Of a stretch of 64,000 bases of DNA, positions 8,914 through 18,174 are shown one piece after another. The DNA comes from Halorussus halophilus (GTDB lineage Archaea; Halobacteriota; Halobacteria; Halobacteriales; Haladaptataceae). The notes below the pieces were generated by a model. That model was not told the origin of the DNA and did no database searches. It saw only the letters and a list, made by a program, of their open reading frames with translations. A program made the translations under genes and the position numbers. The stretch covers positions 1,922,001 through 1,986,000 of the forward strand of contig NZ_CP044523.1 of assembly GCF_008831545.1 (NCBI RefSeq). The letters run 5' to 3'. Position 1 is the first letter of the stretch, and each line of letters begins with the position of its first letter.

Positions 8914-10728
8914 ATGGCTACGGCGTCGGATGCCAGTTTGGAATCGGAACCACCGGTTACGGTTCTCCACGTAGACGACGACCCCCAGCGGACGAAACTC
9001 ACCGCGACGCTCCTCGAACAGAAGATGCCGGACGCGACAGTGCTCAGCGAGACGGAGCCCGACGGCGGGTTGACGCGACTCGATGCCGAACGACGAATCG
9101 ACTGCGTCGTCAGCGACTACGACATGGGGTCGGTCAACGGTCTCGACTTCCTCGAACTGGTGCGTGAGGAGTACCCCGACCTCCCGTTCATCCTCTTCAC
9201 CGGCAAGGGGAGCGAGGAGATTGCGAGCGAGGCCATCTCGGCGGGCGTCACCGACTACCTCCAGAAGAAGGGTGGCGCAGAACAGTACGAAGTCCTCGCC
9301 AATCGCGTCGAGAACGTAGTGTCCCAACACCGCGCAGAACGCGAAGCGGAACGGTCGCGCAAGCGAATGCAGACCGTCTACGAGCGGGTCACGGACGCGT
9401 TCTTCGCGCTCGACACCGACTGGCGCTTTACGTACGTCAACGGCAAAGGCGAACAGTTGATACAGCGCGAGGAATCGGAACTCATCGGCAACACGGTGTG
9501 GGAGGAGTTCCCCGAGGCGGTCGATTCGAAGTTCGAGCGGGAGTACCGCCGGGCGATGGAGACCCAAGAAGCGACCTCGTTCGAGTCGTACTTCGACCCG
9601 CTCTCGACGCTGTTCGAGGTCCACGCGTACCCCTCCGAAGAGGGATTGTCGGTCTACTTCCGCGACGTGACCGACCAACGGGAGGTCCGTCGCGAACTCG
9701 ACCGGGAGAAGGAACTGCTCGAACAGATGCTCGAAACCAGTCCCGTCGGTATCCTCGTCATGGACCCCGAGGGCGGCATCACCCGAGCGAACGAACGGGC
9801 GGCAGAACTGCTCGAACTGAGCGGTTCGGAACTGACTGGCCGACGCTACGACTCCTCGGAGTTCACCGTCACCGACCTCGACGGCAACCAGCTCCGGGAC
9901 GACCAGAAGATGTTCGCGCGGGTGATGGACGACGGCGAGAAGATACTCGGCGAGCGAATCGGCTACGAGCCGCCCGACGGGAACCGTAAGATTCTGTCGG
10001 TCAGCGGCGCGCCCATCTACGGCGAGACGGAGGTGGAGCGAGTCGTCATCGCCATCGAGGACGTGACCGACGTTCGAGAGCGAGAACGCGAACTCGAACG
10101 GAAGAACGACCGCTTGGAGAAGTTCGCCAGCGTCATCTCCCACGACCTGCGGAATCCGCTCGACATCGCCCAGACGCGGACCGAACTCGCTCGCGCCGAG
10201 CACGCGGACGACGAGCATCTCCGCGAGGCCGAGCGCGCACTCGACCGGATGGACGACCTCATCGACGACGTGTTGGCCCTCTCCAGAGAAGGTGAGGTCG
10301 TAGACGAGCGAACGCCCGTTCAAGTCGAACACGTAGTCACGGCGGCCGCTTCGACGGTCGACCTCTCCGACGTTGACCTCGGAGTGGAAGACGACCTCCC
10401 GACGATAACGGCCGACTCCGAACGACTCCGAACGATGTTCGAGAACTTGCTTTCGAACGTTGGCGAACACGCGGGCGAAGGGTCCTCCGTTCGAGTCGGC
10501 CCGCTGACCGACCGGGACGGGTTCTACGTCGCAGACGACGGTCCCGGCGTCCCCGAAGACGAACGCGGCAAGGTGTTCGAACACGGATTCACGACCGACC
10601 CCGACGGAACTGGCTTCGGACTGGCTATCGTCCACTCCATCGTGGAAGCCCACGGCTGGACTATCGAAGTCACCCACAGCCAGAGCGGCGGTGCCCGGTT
10701 CGAAATCGCTGGCGTCGAGGAAGTCTAA
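8914..10728 (+). CDS. hybrid sensor: receiver, two PAS domains, histidine kinase
   Basis: A 604-residue cytosolic signalling protein with no membrane helices. Order: receiver domain (about 15-130; VTVLHVDDDPQRTKL, phosphoacceptor Asp68 in SDYDMG, FTGKGSEEIA, DYLQKKGG); PAS 1 (about 150-260; VTDAFFALDTDWRFTYVN); PAS 2 (about 275-400; LLETSP-like start, DPEGGITRANERAAELL); HisKA with His410 in FASVISHDLRNPL; HATPase with N box ENLLSNVGEHAGEG, G1 VADDGPGVPEDE and G2 GTGFGLAIVHSI. A typical haloarchaeal soluble kinase sensing an unknown internal cue; no dedicated output regulator is adjacent. Its last 4 bases overlap the convergent PH-domain gene. Confidence 0.92.
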   Translation: MATASDASLESEPPVTVLHVDDDPQRTKLTATLLEQKMPDATVLSETEPDGGLTRLDAERRIDCVVSDYDMGSVNGLDFLELVREEYPDLPFILFTGKGSEEIASEAISAGVTDYLQKKGGAEQYEVLANRVENVVSQHRAEREAERSRKRMQTVYERVTDAFFALDTDWRFTYVNGKGEQLIQREESELIGNTVWEEFPEAVDSKFEREYRRAMETQEATSFESYFDPLSTLFEVHAYPSEEGLSVYFRDVTDQREVRRELDREKELLEQMLETSPVGILVMDPEGGITRANERAAELLELSGSELTGRRYDSSEFTVTDLDGNQLRDDQKMFARVMDDGEKILGERIGYEPPDGNRKILSVSGAPIYGETEVERVVIAIEDVTDVRERERELERKNDRLEKFASVISHDLRNPLDIAQTRTELARAEHADDEHLREAERALDRMDDLIDDVLALSREGEVVDERTPVQVEHVVTAAASTVDLSDVDLGVEDDLPTITADSERLRTMFENLLSNVGEHAGEGSSVRVGPLTDRDGFYVADDGPGVPEDERGKVFEHGFTTDPDGTGFGLAIVHSIVEAHGWTIEVTHSQSGGARFEIAGVEEV

Positions 10729-12239
10729 CTGTTCGCGTTTCGGGTCTCGTCCGACGGTTCCGTACGCTTCGTCTCGCGGCGCGCTCGCAAACTCTCTTGG
10801 AGCTTCTCCCCCACGAACTCTCGCAACTCCGCCGCGTCCGCTTCGTCTAAATCTGCGGCTTTCGCGACGCCACCGCCGAAGCTCGCCGAACTCGCCGTGT
10901 CGATAACGACGTCCGCCAACCGCCACCGTCGCCGCCGCTGGAAGATGGTCCGGCTCTGGATGACCGTCTGCACGCGGTAGTACGGCACTATCTTCGTGGT
11001 CCGCCGCCAGAAGCCGTTCTGGGTCACGACGTGGGTCTCGCCTGCGTCGTAGCCGCGATTGACCCACGTCAGGTGGGCCGCGAGCGGAACGAGGACGACG
11101 AACGCGAGCGGGACGAACGGCGCGTACCAGACGACCGGCCGCCCGGCAAGCGACCAGACTGCGTACAGCAGGGCGACGATAGCACCGAGTCCGAGCAGAT
11201 ACCGAATCGCGTACCGCGTCCTCGCGCGCGTCGGTGGCCGCTGGAACGTTGGCGTCTCGAACGGTTCGACCTCGTTTGCGAGTTCGAAGACGCGCTCTCG
11301 ACTCGCGAGCGGGACCGCGGCTTCCGACCCGCCGGAGGGCGACTGACCGGGACCGTAGCCCGCCGTCTCCACCGCGAGGGTAGCGTAGCCGAACCGCCGC
11401 ATCAGCACGTTCTCGCTCATCGTGACCGTTTGGACTTTCGCCAGCGGAATCGACCCGTCGAATCGTTGGAACAGGCCGCGCTCGTAGCGGAGTTCGTCGT
11501 CCACGCGCGTCAGTCGGAAGCCGTAGTAGCGCGCGAACGTCAGGGACGCGCTGACGACCCACAGGCCGACACCGATGATGGCGTACAGCAACAGTCCGCC
11601 GAAGACGGCGAGTTCCGCGAGGCCGGGAACGAAGGGCAACACGGCGGGACCGAACGCGAGCAACGAGAAGTACCGCAGGTCGAACGAGAGGACGCTCAGT
11701 AGTGCGAGTTCTCCTTCCGCAAGTTCGAAGAGGACCTGTTCGCGCTCTTCGATTGGTTCGGTCGGCGCTTCCGTCTCTTCTCCGGCCTCCCGCTGGCGCT
11801 TTCGCCGCTGAATTTCCCGCTGGAGTCGCTTCGCTTCCTCGTAGCCGACGTAGCGCAGACTCGCTTCCGTGTCGCCGCCCCCCGCTGTTTCGAGGTCGAG
11901 GGCGGCGATGCCGAGCAGTCGTTGGAGGACGTTGCGCGAGATGTCCACGTTCTGAACTCGGTGGAGCGGAATTTCGCGCTGGCGGCGCGAGACCACGCCG
12001 GAGGCGATTTCGAGACCGTCGTCCGTGAGTTCGTAGTCGAACCGTCGGTAGTACGCCACCTGCCAGAGCGCCGTGAGGAGGACGCCGACGGCGACCACCA
12101 GCGGGACCGCCAGTCCGGCGAGCGGCGGGGGCAAGACGCCGGACCCCGAGAGCGCGCTCCCGACGAAGAAGAAGGAGACGCCGACGCTCGCGCCGCGCGA
12201 GAGCATCCGATAGGGCACGGAGAGTGGATGCAGTTTCAT
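10725..12239 (-). CDS. membrane protein with bacterial PH (DUF304/YdbT-like) domains
   Basis: A 504-residue protein with several membrane helices and repeated bacterial-PH (DUF304) modules. Each module begins after a helix pair and contains the pattern DGLEIASGVVSRRQREIPLH-RVQNVDISRNVL, seen again as YERGLFQRFDGSIPLAKVQT and a third time near THVVTQNGFWRRTTKIVPYY-RVQTV. This is the architecture of YdbT partners of YdbS. Its ATG overlaps the stop of the small PH gene by 4 bp (12236-12239), so the two are translationally coupled. In bacteria such pairs are linked to membrane stress or toxin tolerance; the archaeal role is unknown. Confidence 0.8.
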   Translation of the reverse strand: MKLHPLSVPYRMLSRGASVGVSFFFVGSALSGSGVLPPPLAGLAVPLVVAVGVLLTALWQVAYYRRFDYELTDDGLEIASGVVSRRQREIPLHRVQNVDISRNVLQRLLGIAALDLETAGGGDTEASLRYVGYEEAKRLQREIQRRKRQREAGEETEAPTEPIEEREQVLFELAEGELALLSVLSFDLRYFSLLAFGPAVLPFVPGLAELAVFGGLLLYAIIGVGLWVVSASLTFARYYGFRLTRVDDELRYERGLFQRFDGSIPLAKVQTVTMSENVLMRRFGYATLAVETAGYGPGQSPSGGSEAAVPLASRERVFELANEVEPFETPTFQRPPTRARTRYAIRYLLGLGAIVALLYAVWSLAGRPVVWYAPFVPLAFVVLVPLAAHLTWVNRGYDAGETHVVTQNGFWRRTTKIVPYYRVQTVIQSRTIFQRRRRWRLADVVIDTASSASFGGGVAKAADLDEADAAELREFVGEKLQESLRARRETKRTEPSDETRNANS

Positions 12240-12700
12240 ACGGCGTCGTACTCGTCCTCGCTCTCGGTTGCGAGTCTCCGCAGTTGCTCTTGCAGGTCGT
12301 CTGCACGTTCGGGAGTGAGTCCGGGAATCGTCACGTCAGCACCCCGGGACCCAGCGGTGTAGACGACGATGCTCGCCAGACCGACCGCGCGCTCGACGGG
12401 GCCGCGCTGGGTATCGACGTGCTGGACGCGGACGAACGGAACGACGGTGTTGACCCGCGTGAGGACGCCGCGTTCGAGGTAGAGTTCGTCCTCGCGCACC
12501 TCGAACTGCCAGACGCGATACTTCAGCGCGACGTAGACGACGCCGACGAGGAGTCCGAGGAGTGCGACGGCGAGGCCGACCCAGAGGCCGACGCCGAGCG
12601 TAAATCGGTCGGCGACGGCCACCACGACGGCGAGGATGGTCACGGTGACGAGCGTGCCGACGCCCCAGACCAGTCGCACCCGTGGGTGCAGTGTCTCCAT
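12236..12700 (-). CDS. membrane protein with one bacterial PH domain (YdbS-like)
   Basis: A 154-residue protein: two transmembrane helices near the N-terminus (LVWGVGTLVTVTILAVVVAV and LGVGLWVGLAVALLGLLVGV), then one DUF304 PH module (REDELYLERGVLTRVNTVVP, VRVQHVDTQRGPVERAVG). This is the small YdbS-like partner of the following YdbT-like gene, with which it overlaps by 4 bp. The ATG at 12700 is chosen because the sequence upstream in frame is basic and unlike a haloarchaeal protein. The promoter is shared with the divergent membrane protein gene at 12820. Confidence 0.78.
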   Translation of the reverse strand: METLHPRVRLVWGVGTLVTVTILAVVVAVADRFTLGVGLWVGLAVALLGLLVGVVYVALKYRVWQFEVREDELYLERGVLTRVNTVVPFVRVQHVDTQRGPVERAVGLASIVVYTAGSRGADVTIPGLTPERADDLQEQLRRLATESEDEYDAV

Positions 12701-12819
12701 GCGAAGCCAATCTATCCGGAACCCGAAAAGTCCATCTGTCACAGCCACCCGTCGCGTCGCCCGCTCGGTCGAACACCGGCATCCCAGAGTTTTTATCACG
12801 CGTCTGTGAAGAGCGCCGC

Positions 12820-13533
12820 ATGACTGGGGAGTACGGTCGGGACGGCGCGACACCGACCGAAAAAGTTCACGTCCGGCAACTGGGAGTGGGGGACACACTT
12901 CGCTGGTCGTGGGACGTCGTCCGAAACCACAGGGAGTTAGTCGGTCTCGCGTTCGTCGTCGGCCTCCTGAGTATCGTCCCGCTGTTCGGGGTCACGCCTG
13001 CGTCAACGCCGTCCGACGACCCGTCGGTCGCACCGTGGGTCGGGCCGTTCTATCTCGCGTACGCGCTCACCGTCGGCGTCCTCTTCGGGAGCTTCTTCCT
13101 CACTGCCGACGACGCGGTGAGCGAACGACCCCGACCGCTGAAAGCGCGACTCTCGGCCGCACTTCGGCGGATTCCTGCTCTCGTCCTCGCGGGTCTCGTC
13201 GCGGTGGGTCTCTCCATCGTCGGTCTCGTGGTCCTCGTGCTTCCGGGCATCTACCTCTTCCACCGGTTTCTCCCCACGTTTCCCGCCATCGTCATCGACG
13301 GCAAAGGGCCGTTCGCCGGTCTGAGCGCGGGGTGGAACGCCTCCGGCGGGAACGTCACGAAACTGTTCTTCGTCACCGTCGGCTACGTGGGTGCCTGTCT
13401 CGTGCTCGTGCTGGTGTGGTACTCGCTCGGTCTCGTCGGCCCACTCCTCAGCGCCGGACTCGCGGCCGGACTGCTCCCCCTGTTCGGACTCGCGCTCGGC
13501 CACCTCTATCTCGAACAGGACCGAAATCAGTAG
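12820..13533 (+). CDS. multi-helix membrane protein, unknown function
   Basis: A 237-residue protein with a hydrophilic N-terminal 25 residues and five to six helices, including LVGLAFVVGLLSIVPLFGVT, VGPFYLAYALTVGVLFGSFF, VLAGLVAVGLSIVGLVVLVL and two C-terminal helices ending LFGLALGHLYLE. The central loop FLPTFPAIVIDGKGPFAGLS resembles the DUF7847/GPI-transamidase-like integral protein pattern common in haloarchaea (helices framing an amphipathic G-G-W loop), but I cannot name it. A TTTTTAT element about 28 bp before the ATG (near 12790) fits a leaderless start. Its end overlaps the convergent gene by 7 bp. Confidence 0.65.
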   Translation: MTGEYGRDGATPTEKVHVRQLGVGDTLRWSWDVVRNHRELVGLAFVVGLLSIVPLFGVTPASTPSDDPSVAPWVGPFYLAYALTVGVLFGSFFLTADDAVSERPRPLKARLSAALRRIPALVLAGLVAVGLSIVGLVVLVLPGIYLFHRFLPTFPAIVIDGKGPFAGLSAGWNASGGNVTKLFFVTVGYVGACLVLVLVWYSLGLVGPLLSAGLAAGLLPLFGLALGHLYLEQDRNQ

Positions 13534-13940
13534 TCGAACGCGCCCACGAAGCGCTCGCGCACGTCTTCGGCAGTGTCTGCGTTCTCTTCTCTCCCTTTCG
13601 TGTCCTCCTTGGCAGTCTCCGATTCGAAGTCGTCGAGCGCGTCGGTCACCGCCTCGGCCTCCGAGCGAGACAGTTCGACCTCCTCGGTGTCGTCCGGGTC
13701 GTCGTCCTCGAAGACGGCGTCGTTGTCTAGCCAGCCTCCGTCGTCCTCGGCCGCCATCTCTCCCTCTCTCGTCCCGCGGTGTTCGTCGAAGTCGAACTCG
13801 CGTGCGAGGTACTCCTGTAGGTCCCTGACGCGGCGTTCGCGCTGGCCGGAGGCAGTCACTTCCTCGTCGGCCAGTGCGGCGATGAGGACTCTCGCTTCGC
13901 TTCTGGACACGTCGATGGTCGCAGTCTCTCGGTCGGTCAT
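13527..13940 (-). CDS. acidic protein with two copies of an SRSEA repeat
   Basis: A 137-residue highly acidic soluble protein. The N-terminal unit TIDVSRSEARVLIAALADEE and the later unit VELSRSEAEAVTDALDDFE are clearly related, so the protein appears to be two copies of a small helical module separated by a disordered Asp/Glu/Gly linker. No catalytic motif is visible. The stop lies inside the end of the convergent membrane protein gene (7-bp overlap), so the 3' ends of the two mRNAs are complementary. Function unknown. Confidence 0.65.
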   Translation of the reverse strand: MTDRETATIDVSRSEARVLIAALADEEVTASGQRERRVRDLQEYLAREFDFDEHRGTREGEMAAEDDGGWLDNDAVFEDDDPDDTEEVELSRSEAEAVTDALDDFESETAKEDTKGREENADTAEDVRERFVGAFDY

Positions 13941-14033
13941 GCCACGAGAATTACGGGAGTCGCTCGGAAATCGATGGCTGTTGGGTTCGGACAGACGGTC
14001 GAAAAATCAACGGACGATTCGTCGGTCGGGCCC

Positions 14034-15443
14034 TTATTCGTCGCCCAGAATGCCGCGGTGGGTCATCTTCTCGGGGTCGATGACTTCGTCTGCCTCTTCC
14101 TCGCTCAGGTAGCCCTTCTCGACGACGACTTGCTTGACTGTCTTGCCCTCTTTCAGCGCAGTCTTCGCGGCCTTGCTTGCCTTGTCGTAGCCGATGTGTG
14201 GGTTCAGCGCCGTCGCGAGCGCCATGCTCTGTTCGACCTGCTCCTCGCAGTGTTCCTCGTTGGCTTCGAGTTTGGCGACGAACTTCTCAGCGAACACTTC
14301 GCTGGCGTTCGACAGCATCTCAGAGGATTCGAGGAAGTTGTGCGCCAGCACGGGCTTGTAGAGGTTCAGGTCGATTTGACCCTCCGCCGCGCCAGCACTG
14401 ACTGCGGCGTCGTTGCCGACCACTTGTTTGTGGACCTGATTGACCGCCTCGGCGACGACCGGATTGATTTTGCCGGGCATGATGGAACTGCCGGGCTGGT
14501 TCTCCGGCTGTTCGAGTTCGCCGAGTCCGTTCCGGGGACCAGAGGCCAGCAGGCGCAGGTCGTTGGCGATCTTGTTCAGCGAGCCAGCGACGGTGCGGAG
14601 CGCGCCGTGGGCCTCCGACATGGCGTCGTGGGCGGCCTGCGCTTCGAAGTGGTTGTCGGCCTCGCGGAACGCGACGCCAGTCTCTTCGGAGATGTACTCG
14701 GCGGCCTTCTCGGGGAACTCTGGATGCGTGTTCAGTCCCGTCCCGACTGCGGTGCCGCCGAGCGCCAACTCCGAGAGGTGGTCGCGGACGTGGTCCACGC
14801 GCGAGAGACCTTTCTCGACCTGCGAGCGGTAGCCCGAGAACTCCTGACCGAGCCGAATCGGCGTGGCGTCCTGTAAGTGGGTCCGGCCGGTCTTGACGAC
14901 GCCGTCGAACTCTGCCTCTTTGGCTTCCAGCGACTCCCGGAGCGTGTCGAGTGCCGGAATCAGGTCCTTCTCGACGGCTTCCAGCGACGCGACGTGCATC
15001 GCAGTCGGTATCACGTCGTTGGAAGACTGGCCGAAGTTGACGTGGTCGTTCGGGTGAATCTCGCGCGTGCCGACTTCGCCGCCGTAAATCTCGGTCGCGC
15101 GGTTCGAGATGACCTCGTTGGCGTTCATGTTCGAGGACGTGCCGGAACCGGTCTGGAACACGTCCACCGGGAACTGGTCGTCGTGGTCGCCCTCGATGAC
15201 CTCGTCAGCGGCCTCCACGATGGCGTCTGCCTTGTCCCCGGGAATCATGCCGAGGTCTTTGTTCGCCTGTGCGGCGGCCTTCTTGACGACGCCGAGTGCG
15301 CGGACGAACCGCCGGCCGAACGTGATGCCACTGATGGGGAAGTTCTGGAGCGCGCGCTGGGTCTGTGCGCCCCAGTAGGCGTCGGACGGGACGCGCATCT
15401 CTCCGAGGCTGTCCTCCTCGATTCGGTAATCCTCGTCGCTCAT
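14034..15443 (-). CDS. fumC: class II fumarate hydratase
   Basis: A 469-residue enzyme converting fumarate and water to L-malate in the TCA cycle, acting as a cytosolic homotetramer. Diagnostic segments: GAQTQRALQNFPISG near the N-terminus, FQTGSGTSSNMNANEVISNR, HPNDHVNFGQSSNDVIPTAM with the active-site His-Pro, TGRTHLQDATPIRLGQEFSG, and the superfamily signature GSSIMPGKINPVVAEAV. Full length with start ATG at 15443. It is monocistronic and divergent from the first sugar ABC cassette across a 306-bp AT-rich gap. Confidence 0.96.
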   Translation of the reverse strand: MSDEDYRIEEDSLGEMRVPSDAYWGAQTQRALQNFPISGITFGRRFVRALGVVKKAAAQANKDLGMIPGDKADAIVEAADEVIEGDHDDQFPVDVFQTGSGTSSNMNANEVISNRATEIYGGEVGTREIHPNDHVNFGQSSNDVIPTAMHVASLEAVEKDLIPALDTLRESLEAKEAEFDGVVKTGRTHLQDATPIRLGQEFSGYRSQVEKGLSRVDHVRDHLSELALGGTAVGTGLNTHPEFPEKAAEYISEETGVAFREADNHFEAQAAHDAMSEAHGALRTVAGSLNKIANDLRLLASGPRNGLGELEQPENQPGSSIMPGKINPVVAEAVNQVHKQVVGNDAAVSAGAAEGQIDLNLYKPVLAHNFLESSEMLSNASEVFAEKFVAKLEANEEHCEEQVEQSMALATALNPHIGYDKASKAAKTALKEGKTVKQVVVEKGYLSEEEADEVIDPEKMTHRGILGDE

Positions 15444-15749
15444 GTGTGGAGGGAGTAGACCCGCGGATAAATATCATGCTCAATCGTCGTCGGGGAGTTC
15501 GATAGCGAGAGACACAGCCTGATTGACAAGTTTCCGGAATCCATCCTATTTGGAGACGTTCGGACAAAAAACTAACCACTTCGTCCAAGAGATTTTCTCA
15601 GACCACCCGCATTCGAAATTCGTACCTGGGGACCTGTACGGCCGATAATCGGCGCACCGTGGTAATGGACAACAATTTACTCGGAGCTGCGTTAATATCA
15701 ACAATACTTAAGTGGTTGGTCCGAGATTGTCTCTGCTAGGTCTCATAGT
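15444..15749. other. 306-bp AT-rich divergent promoter region
   Basis: Between fumC and the first binding-protein gene. It is clearly richer in A+T than its flanks and has no convincing ORF. On the fumC side an AAATATCA stretch sits about 25 bp before the ATG. On the other side the self-complementary ACTTAAGT (15706-15713) lies 37-44 bp before the ATG at 15750 and is the likely TATA element. The second ABC cassette has a related TTAAGT at the same distance from its ATG. Confidence 0.55.
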
Positions 15750-17126
15750 ATGACAGGTGCCAACGAAGGTTCCGACGTTTCGCGACGCGGCTATCTCAAA
15801 GTAGCAGGAGCGAGTACACTCGGCGTCACCGGCCTGGCTGGCTGTATGGGTGGCGACAGTGGCGGCAGTGACGAAGGGACGACGTCGGGCGGCGAAGGTA
15901 CCTCCTCGGACGGCGAGGACACCTCGTCTGGCGACGACTCCGGCAGTGGGAACACGCTCGAAGTCCAGCACTGGTGGACTGGTGGTGACGGTGCGGCGGC
16001 AGTCGAGGCACTGTTCGAGGGCTTCAAGAAGGAGTACCCGGACGTGAAAGTCAACCAGAACCCCGTCTCGGGTGGCGCTGGCCAGAACCTCAAGACGGTC
16101 ATCAAGAAGCGCGTCCTGAACAACAACCCGCCGAGTTCGTGGCAGGCGTGGCCGGGCGCGAACCTCACCCCGTACGTCGAAGCGGACAAGCTGAAAGACA
16201 TCAGTAGCTCCGTCTGGGGCAAGAACGGCATGAAGGACGCCTACAAACAGGGTCCGAAAGACGCCGCCAAACCGAACGGGACGTTCGTCACGGTCCCGCT
16301 GAACATCCACCGACTCAACAACCTCTTCTACAACAAGAAGGTCGTCGAAGACGCTGGCGTAGACCCTGCGTCTATCAAGAAACCCAGCGACCTCACGGCC
16401 GCGATGAAGAAGGTCGAGAACAACACCGACGCAGTCGGGATGGCCCACCAGACGAAGTCCGCGTGGTCCACCGGCCAAATGTGGGCGCAGGTCCTGCTCG
16501 GCGAACACGGCAAGAGCACGTACGAAGCGTTCACGAAGGGCAAGGTCAGCGCGAACAAGAAGGCCATCAAGAACTCCCTCAGCATCGTCAAGGAGTACAC
16601 GCAGTACTTCAACGACGACGCCGGTTCGCTCGGCTGGACCGAAGCGAACAAGAAGATCATCAACGGCGAAGCGGCGTTCTTCCACCAAGGCGACTGGGCC
16701 GCGGGCATGTACCGCGGTGCCGACAGCTTCGAGTTCGACAAGCAGTGGGGCCACGTCCCGTTCCCCGGTTCGAAGGGCGTCTACGCGCTGAACATGGACT
16801 CGTTCCCGATGCCGAAGAACAACCCGTCGCCGGAGGCCGCGAAGAAGTTCCTCCGCTACGTCGGCAGCAAGGACGCCCAAAAGCGGTTCAACCCGAAGAA
16901 GGGGTCGATTCCGCCGCGCACCGACGTGTCCAAGGACGCCTTCGGACCGTTCCTCAGCAGTCAGATGGACGACTTCGCCAACTCGAAGTCGCAGGTCCAG
17001 TCCATCCAGCACGGACTCGCGCTCCCGCCGGAACAGCTCAGTAGCTTCGGTGAAGCGATGTCCACCTTCATCTCGAACTGGAACGTCGAGAAGACGTACA
17101 GCCAAATCGAGAGCGCCTTCAACTGA
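15750..17126 (+). CDS. sugar ABC transporter binding lipoprotein, cassette 1
   Basis: A 458-residue family-1 solute-binding protein. The N-terminus has a Tat motif (SRRGYLKVAG) and a lipobox (GLAGC), so it should be exported folded and lipid-anchored. A Ser/Gly/Asp/Glu linker follows to about residue 70. The mature part (EVQHWWTGGDGAAAVEALFE, GNNNPPSSWQ-like region, VPLNIHRLNNLFYNKKVVED, FFHQGDWAAGMYRG) resembles the glucose/mannose-binding group of CUT1 systems. It heads an operon with two permeases and an ATPase. The substrate is likely a mono- or small oligosaccharide, inferred only from family resemblance. Confidence 0.9.
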   Translation: MTGANEGSDVSRRGYLKVAGASTLGVTGLAGCMGGDSGGSDEGTTSGGEGTSSDGEDTSSGDDSGSGNTLEVQHWWTGGDGAAAVEALFEGFKKEYPDVKVNQNPVSGGAGQNLKTVIKKRVLNNNPPSSWQAWPGANLTPYVEADKLKDISSSVWGKNGMKDAYKQGPKDAAKPNGTFVTVPLNIHRLNNLFYNKKVVEDAGVDPASIKKPSDLTAAMKKVENNTDAVGMAHQTKSAWSTGQMWAQVLLGEHGKSTYEAFTKGKVSANKKAIKNSLSIVKEYTQYFNDDAGSLGWTEANKKIINGEAAFFHQGDWAAGMYRGADSFEFDKQWGHVPFPGSKGVYALNMDSFPMPKNNPSPEAAKKFLRYVGSKDAQKRFNPKKGSIPPRTDVSKDAFGPFLSSQMDDFANSKSQVQSIQHGLALPPEQLSSFGEAMSTFISNWNVEKTYSQIESAFN

Positions 17127-17154
17127 ACGCAGTCACTACACGGTTCTTTTTCAC

Positions 17155-18174
17155 ATGCAACGCATCCGAGATACACTGAAACGGCTAACCCCCGGCAAAG
17201 AAGCGGGAGAGAGCGAGGTGGAAGGCCAATCGACCGTCAGAACCGACGGCGGCGTCGTGAGCGAGACGGAGACCGAACGAGGACAGTCGCTCGTGTCGAG
17301 GGACTTCCTCCAGTCGATTCCGTTCTGGCTCCCGCCGTTCCTGCTGATGGGCTTTTTCGTCTACGGCGCCATCGGCTGGAACTTCGTCATCTCGCTGACG
17401 GACTTCAGCGGGCTACTCCTGCCGGAGTACAAGATTTCGGCGTTCGACTTCGAGATGTATCGCCAAGCCCTGAACGACCCGACGTTCTGGACGGCGGCCC
17501 GAAACACGCTCGTCCTACTGGTCGCGTTCACCGGCCTCTGTCTGGTGTTCGGGATGGGGCTGGCGATTCTGGTAGACCAAGAGATTCGGTTCGAGAACAC
17601 GTTCCGAACCATCTACCTGCTCCCGATGAGCCTCTCGTTCGTCGTGACGGCGAAGTTCTGGGCGTGGATGTACAACTTCAAGATCGGGATGATAAACGTC
17701 ACGCTCCGTCAGTTCGGGTTGGACTTCCTGGCGATGCAGTGGATTTCGAACCCGGACACGAAGTTGGCGGCGGTCATCTTCGCGCTCATCTGGCAGTTCA
17801 GCGGCTACGCGATGGTCGTCTATCTGGCAGGTCTGCGCGCAATTCCCGACGCACACTACGAGGCGGCCCGCGTAGACGGCGCGAGTACGCTGAAGATGTA
17901 CTGGCGAGTCATCCTCCCCCAACTGCGAGCATCGACCATGAGCGCGGCCGTCGTGCTGATGGTGTTCGCACTGAAGGCGTTCGACTTCCTCTACGTCATG
18001 TTCGGCAACAACCCCGGCCCGGCGGCGGACATTCTGGCGACGATGATGTTCCGCGAGGCGTTCGGGTCGAACAACTGGGCGTACGGCTCCGCCATTGCCA
18101 TCGTGCTGTTCCTGATGGCGCTGGCAGTCGTCGCGCCGTATCTCTACGCCGAGTACCGACGAGGTGAACTATGA
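17155..18174 (+). CDS. sugar ABC transporter permease (MalF-like), cassette 1
   Basis: A 339-residue inner permease with a charged N-terminal 45 residues and six helices. The coupling motif EAARVDGASTLKMYWRVILP is the EAA loop that contacts the ATPase. The segments FWLPPFLLMGFFVYGAIGWN and RTIYLLPMSLSFVVTAKFWA are almost identical to those in the permease of cassette 2. ATG 17155 is chosen since the in-frame extension upstream overlaps the binding-protein gene. Its end overlaps the next permease start by 4 bp. Confidence 0.92.
   Translation: MQRIRDTLKRLTPGKEAGESEVEGQSTVRTDGGVVSETETERGQSLVSRDFLQSIPFWLPPFLLMGFFVYGAIGWNFVISLTDFSGLLLPEYKISAFDFEMYRQALNDPTFWTAARNTLVLLVAFTGLCLVFGMGLAILVDQEIRFENTFRTIYLLPMSLSFVVTAKFWAWMYNFKIGMINVTLRQFGLDFLAMQWISNPDTKLAAVIFALIWQFSGYAMVVYLAGLRAIPDAHYEAARVDGASTLKMYWRVILPQLRASTMSAAVVLMVFALKAFDFLYVMFGNNPGPAADILATMMFREAFGSNNWAYGSAIAIVLFLMALAVVAPYLYAEYRRGEL

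Noticed and set aside
8878-12306. A 1142-codon open frame on the minus strand
   Set aside because: It runs antisense through the histidine kinase gene and across the PH-domain gene. The product is Arg/Pro-rich in places and has no domain; it exists because GC-rich codon bias removes stops in the shadow frame.
15708-17105. A 465-codon minus-strand frame over the cassette 1 binding-protein gene
   Set aside because: Antisense shadow of a gene with Tat signal, lipobox and clear homology; amino acid composition is Arg/Val-rich and not halophilic.
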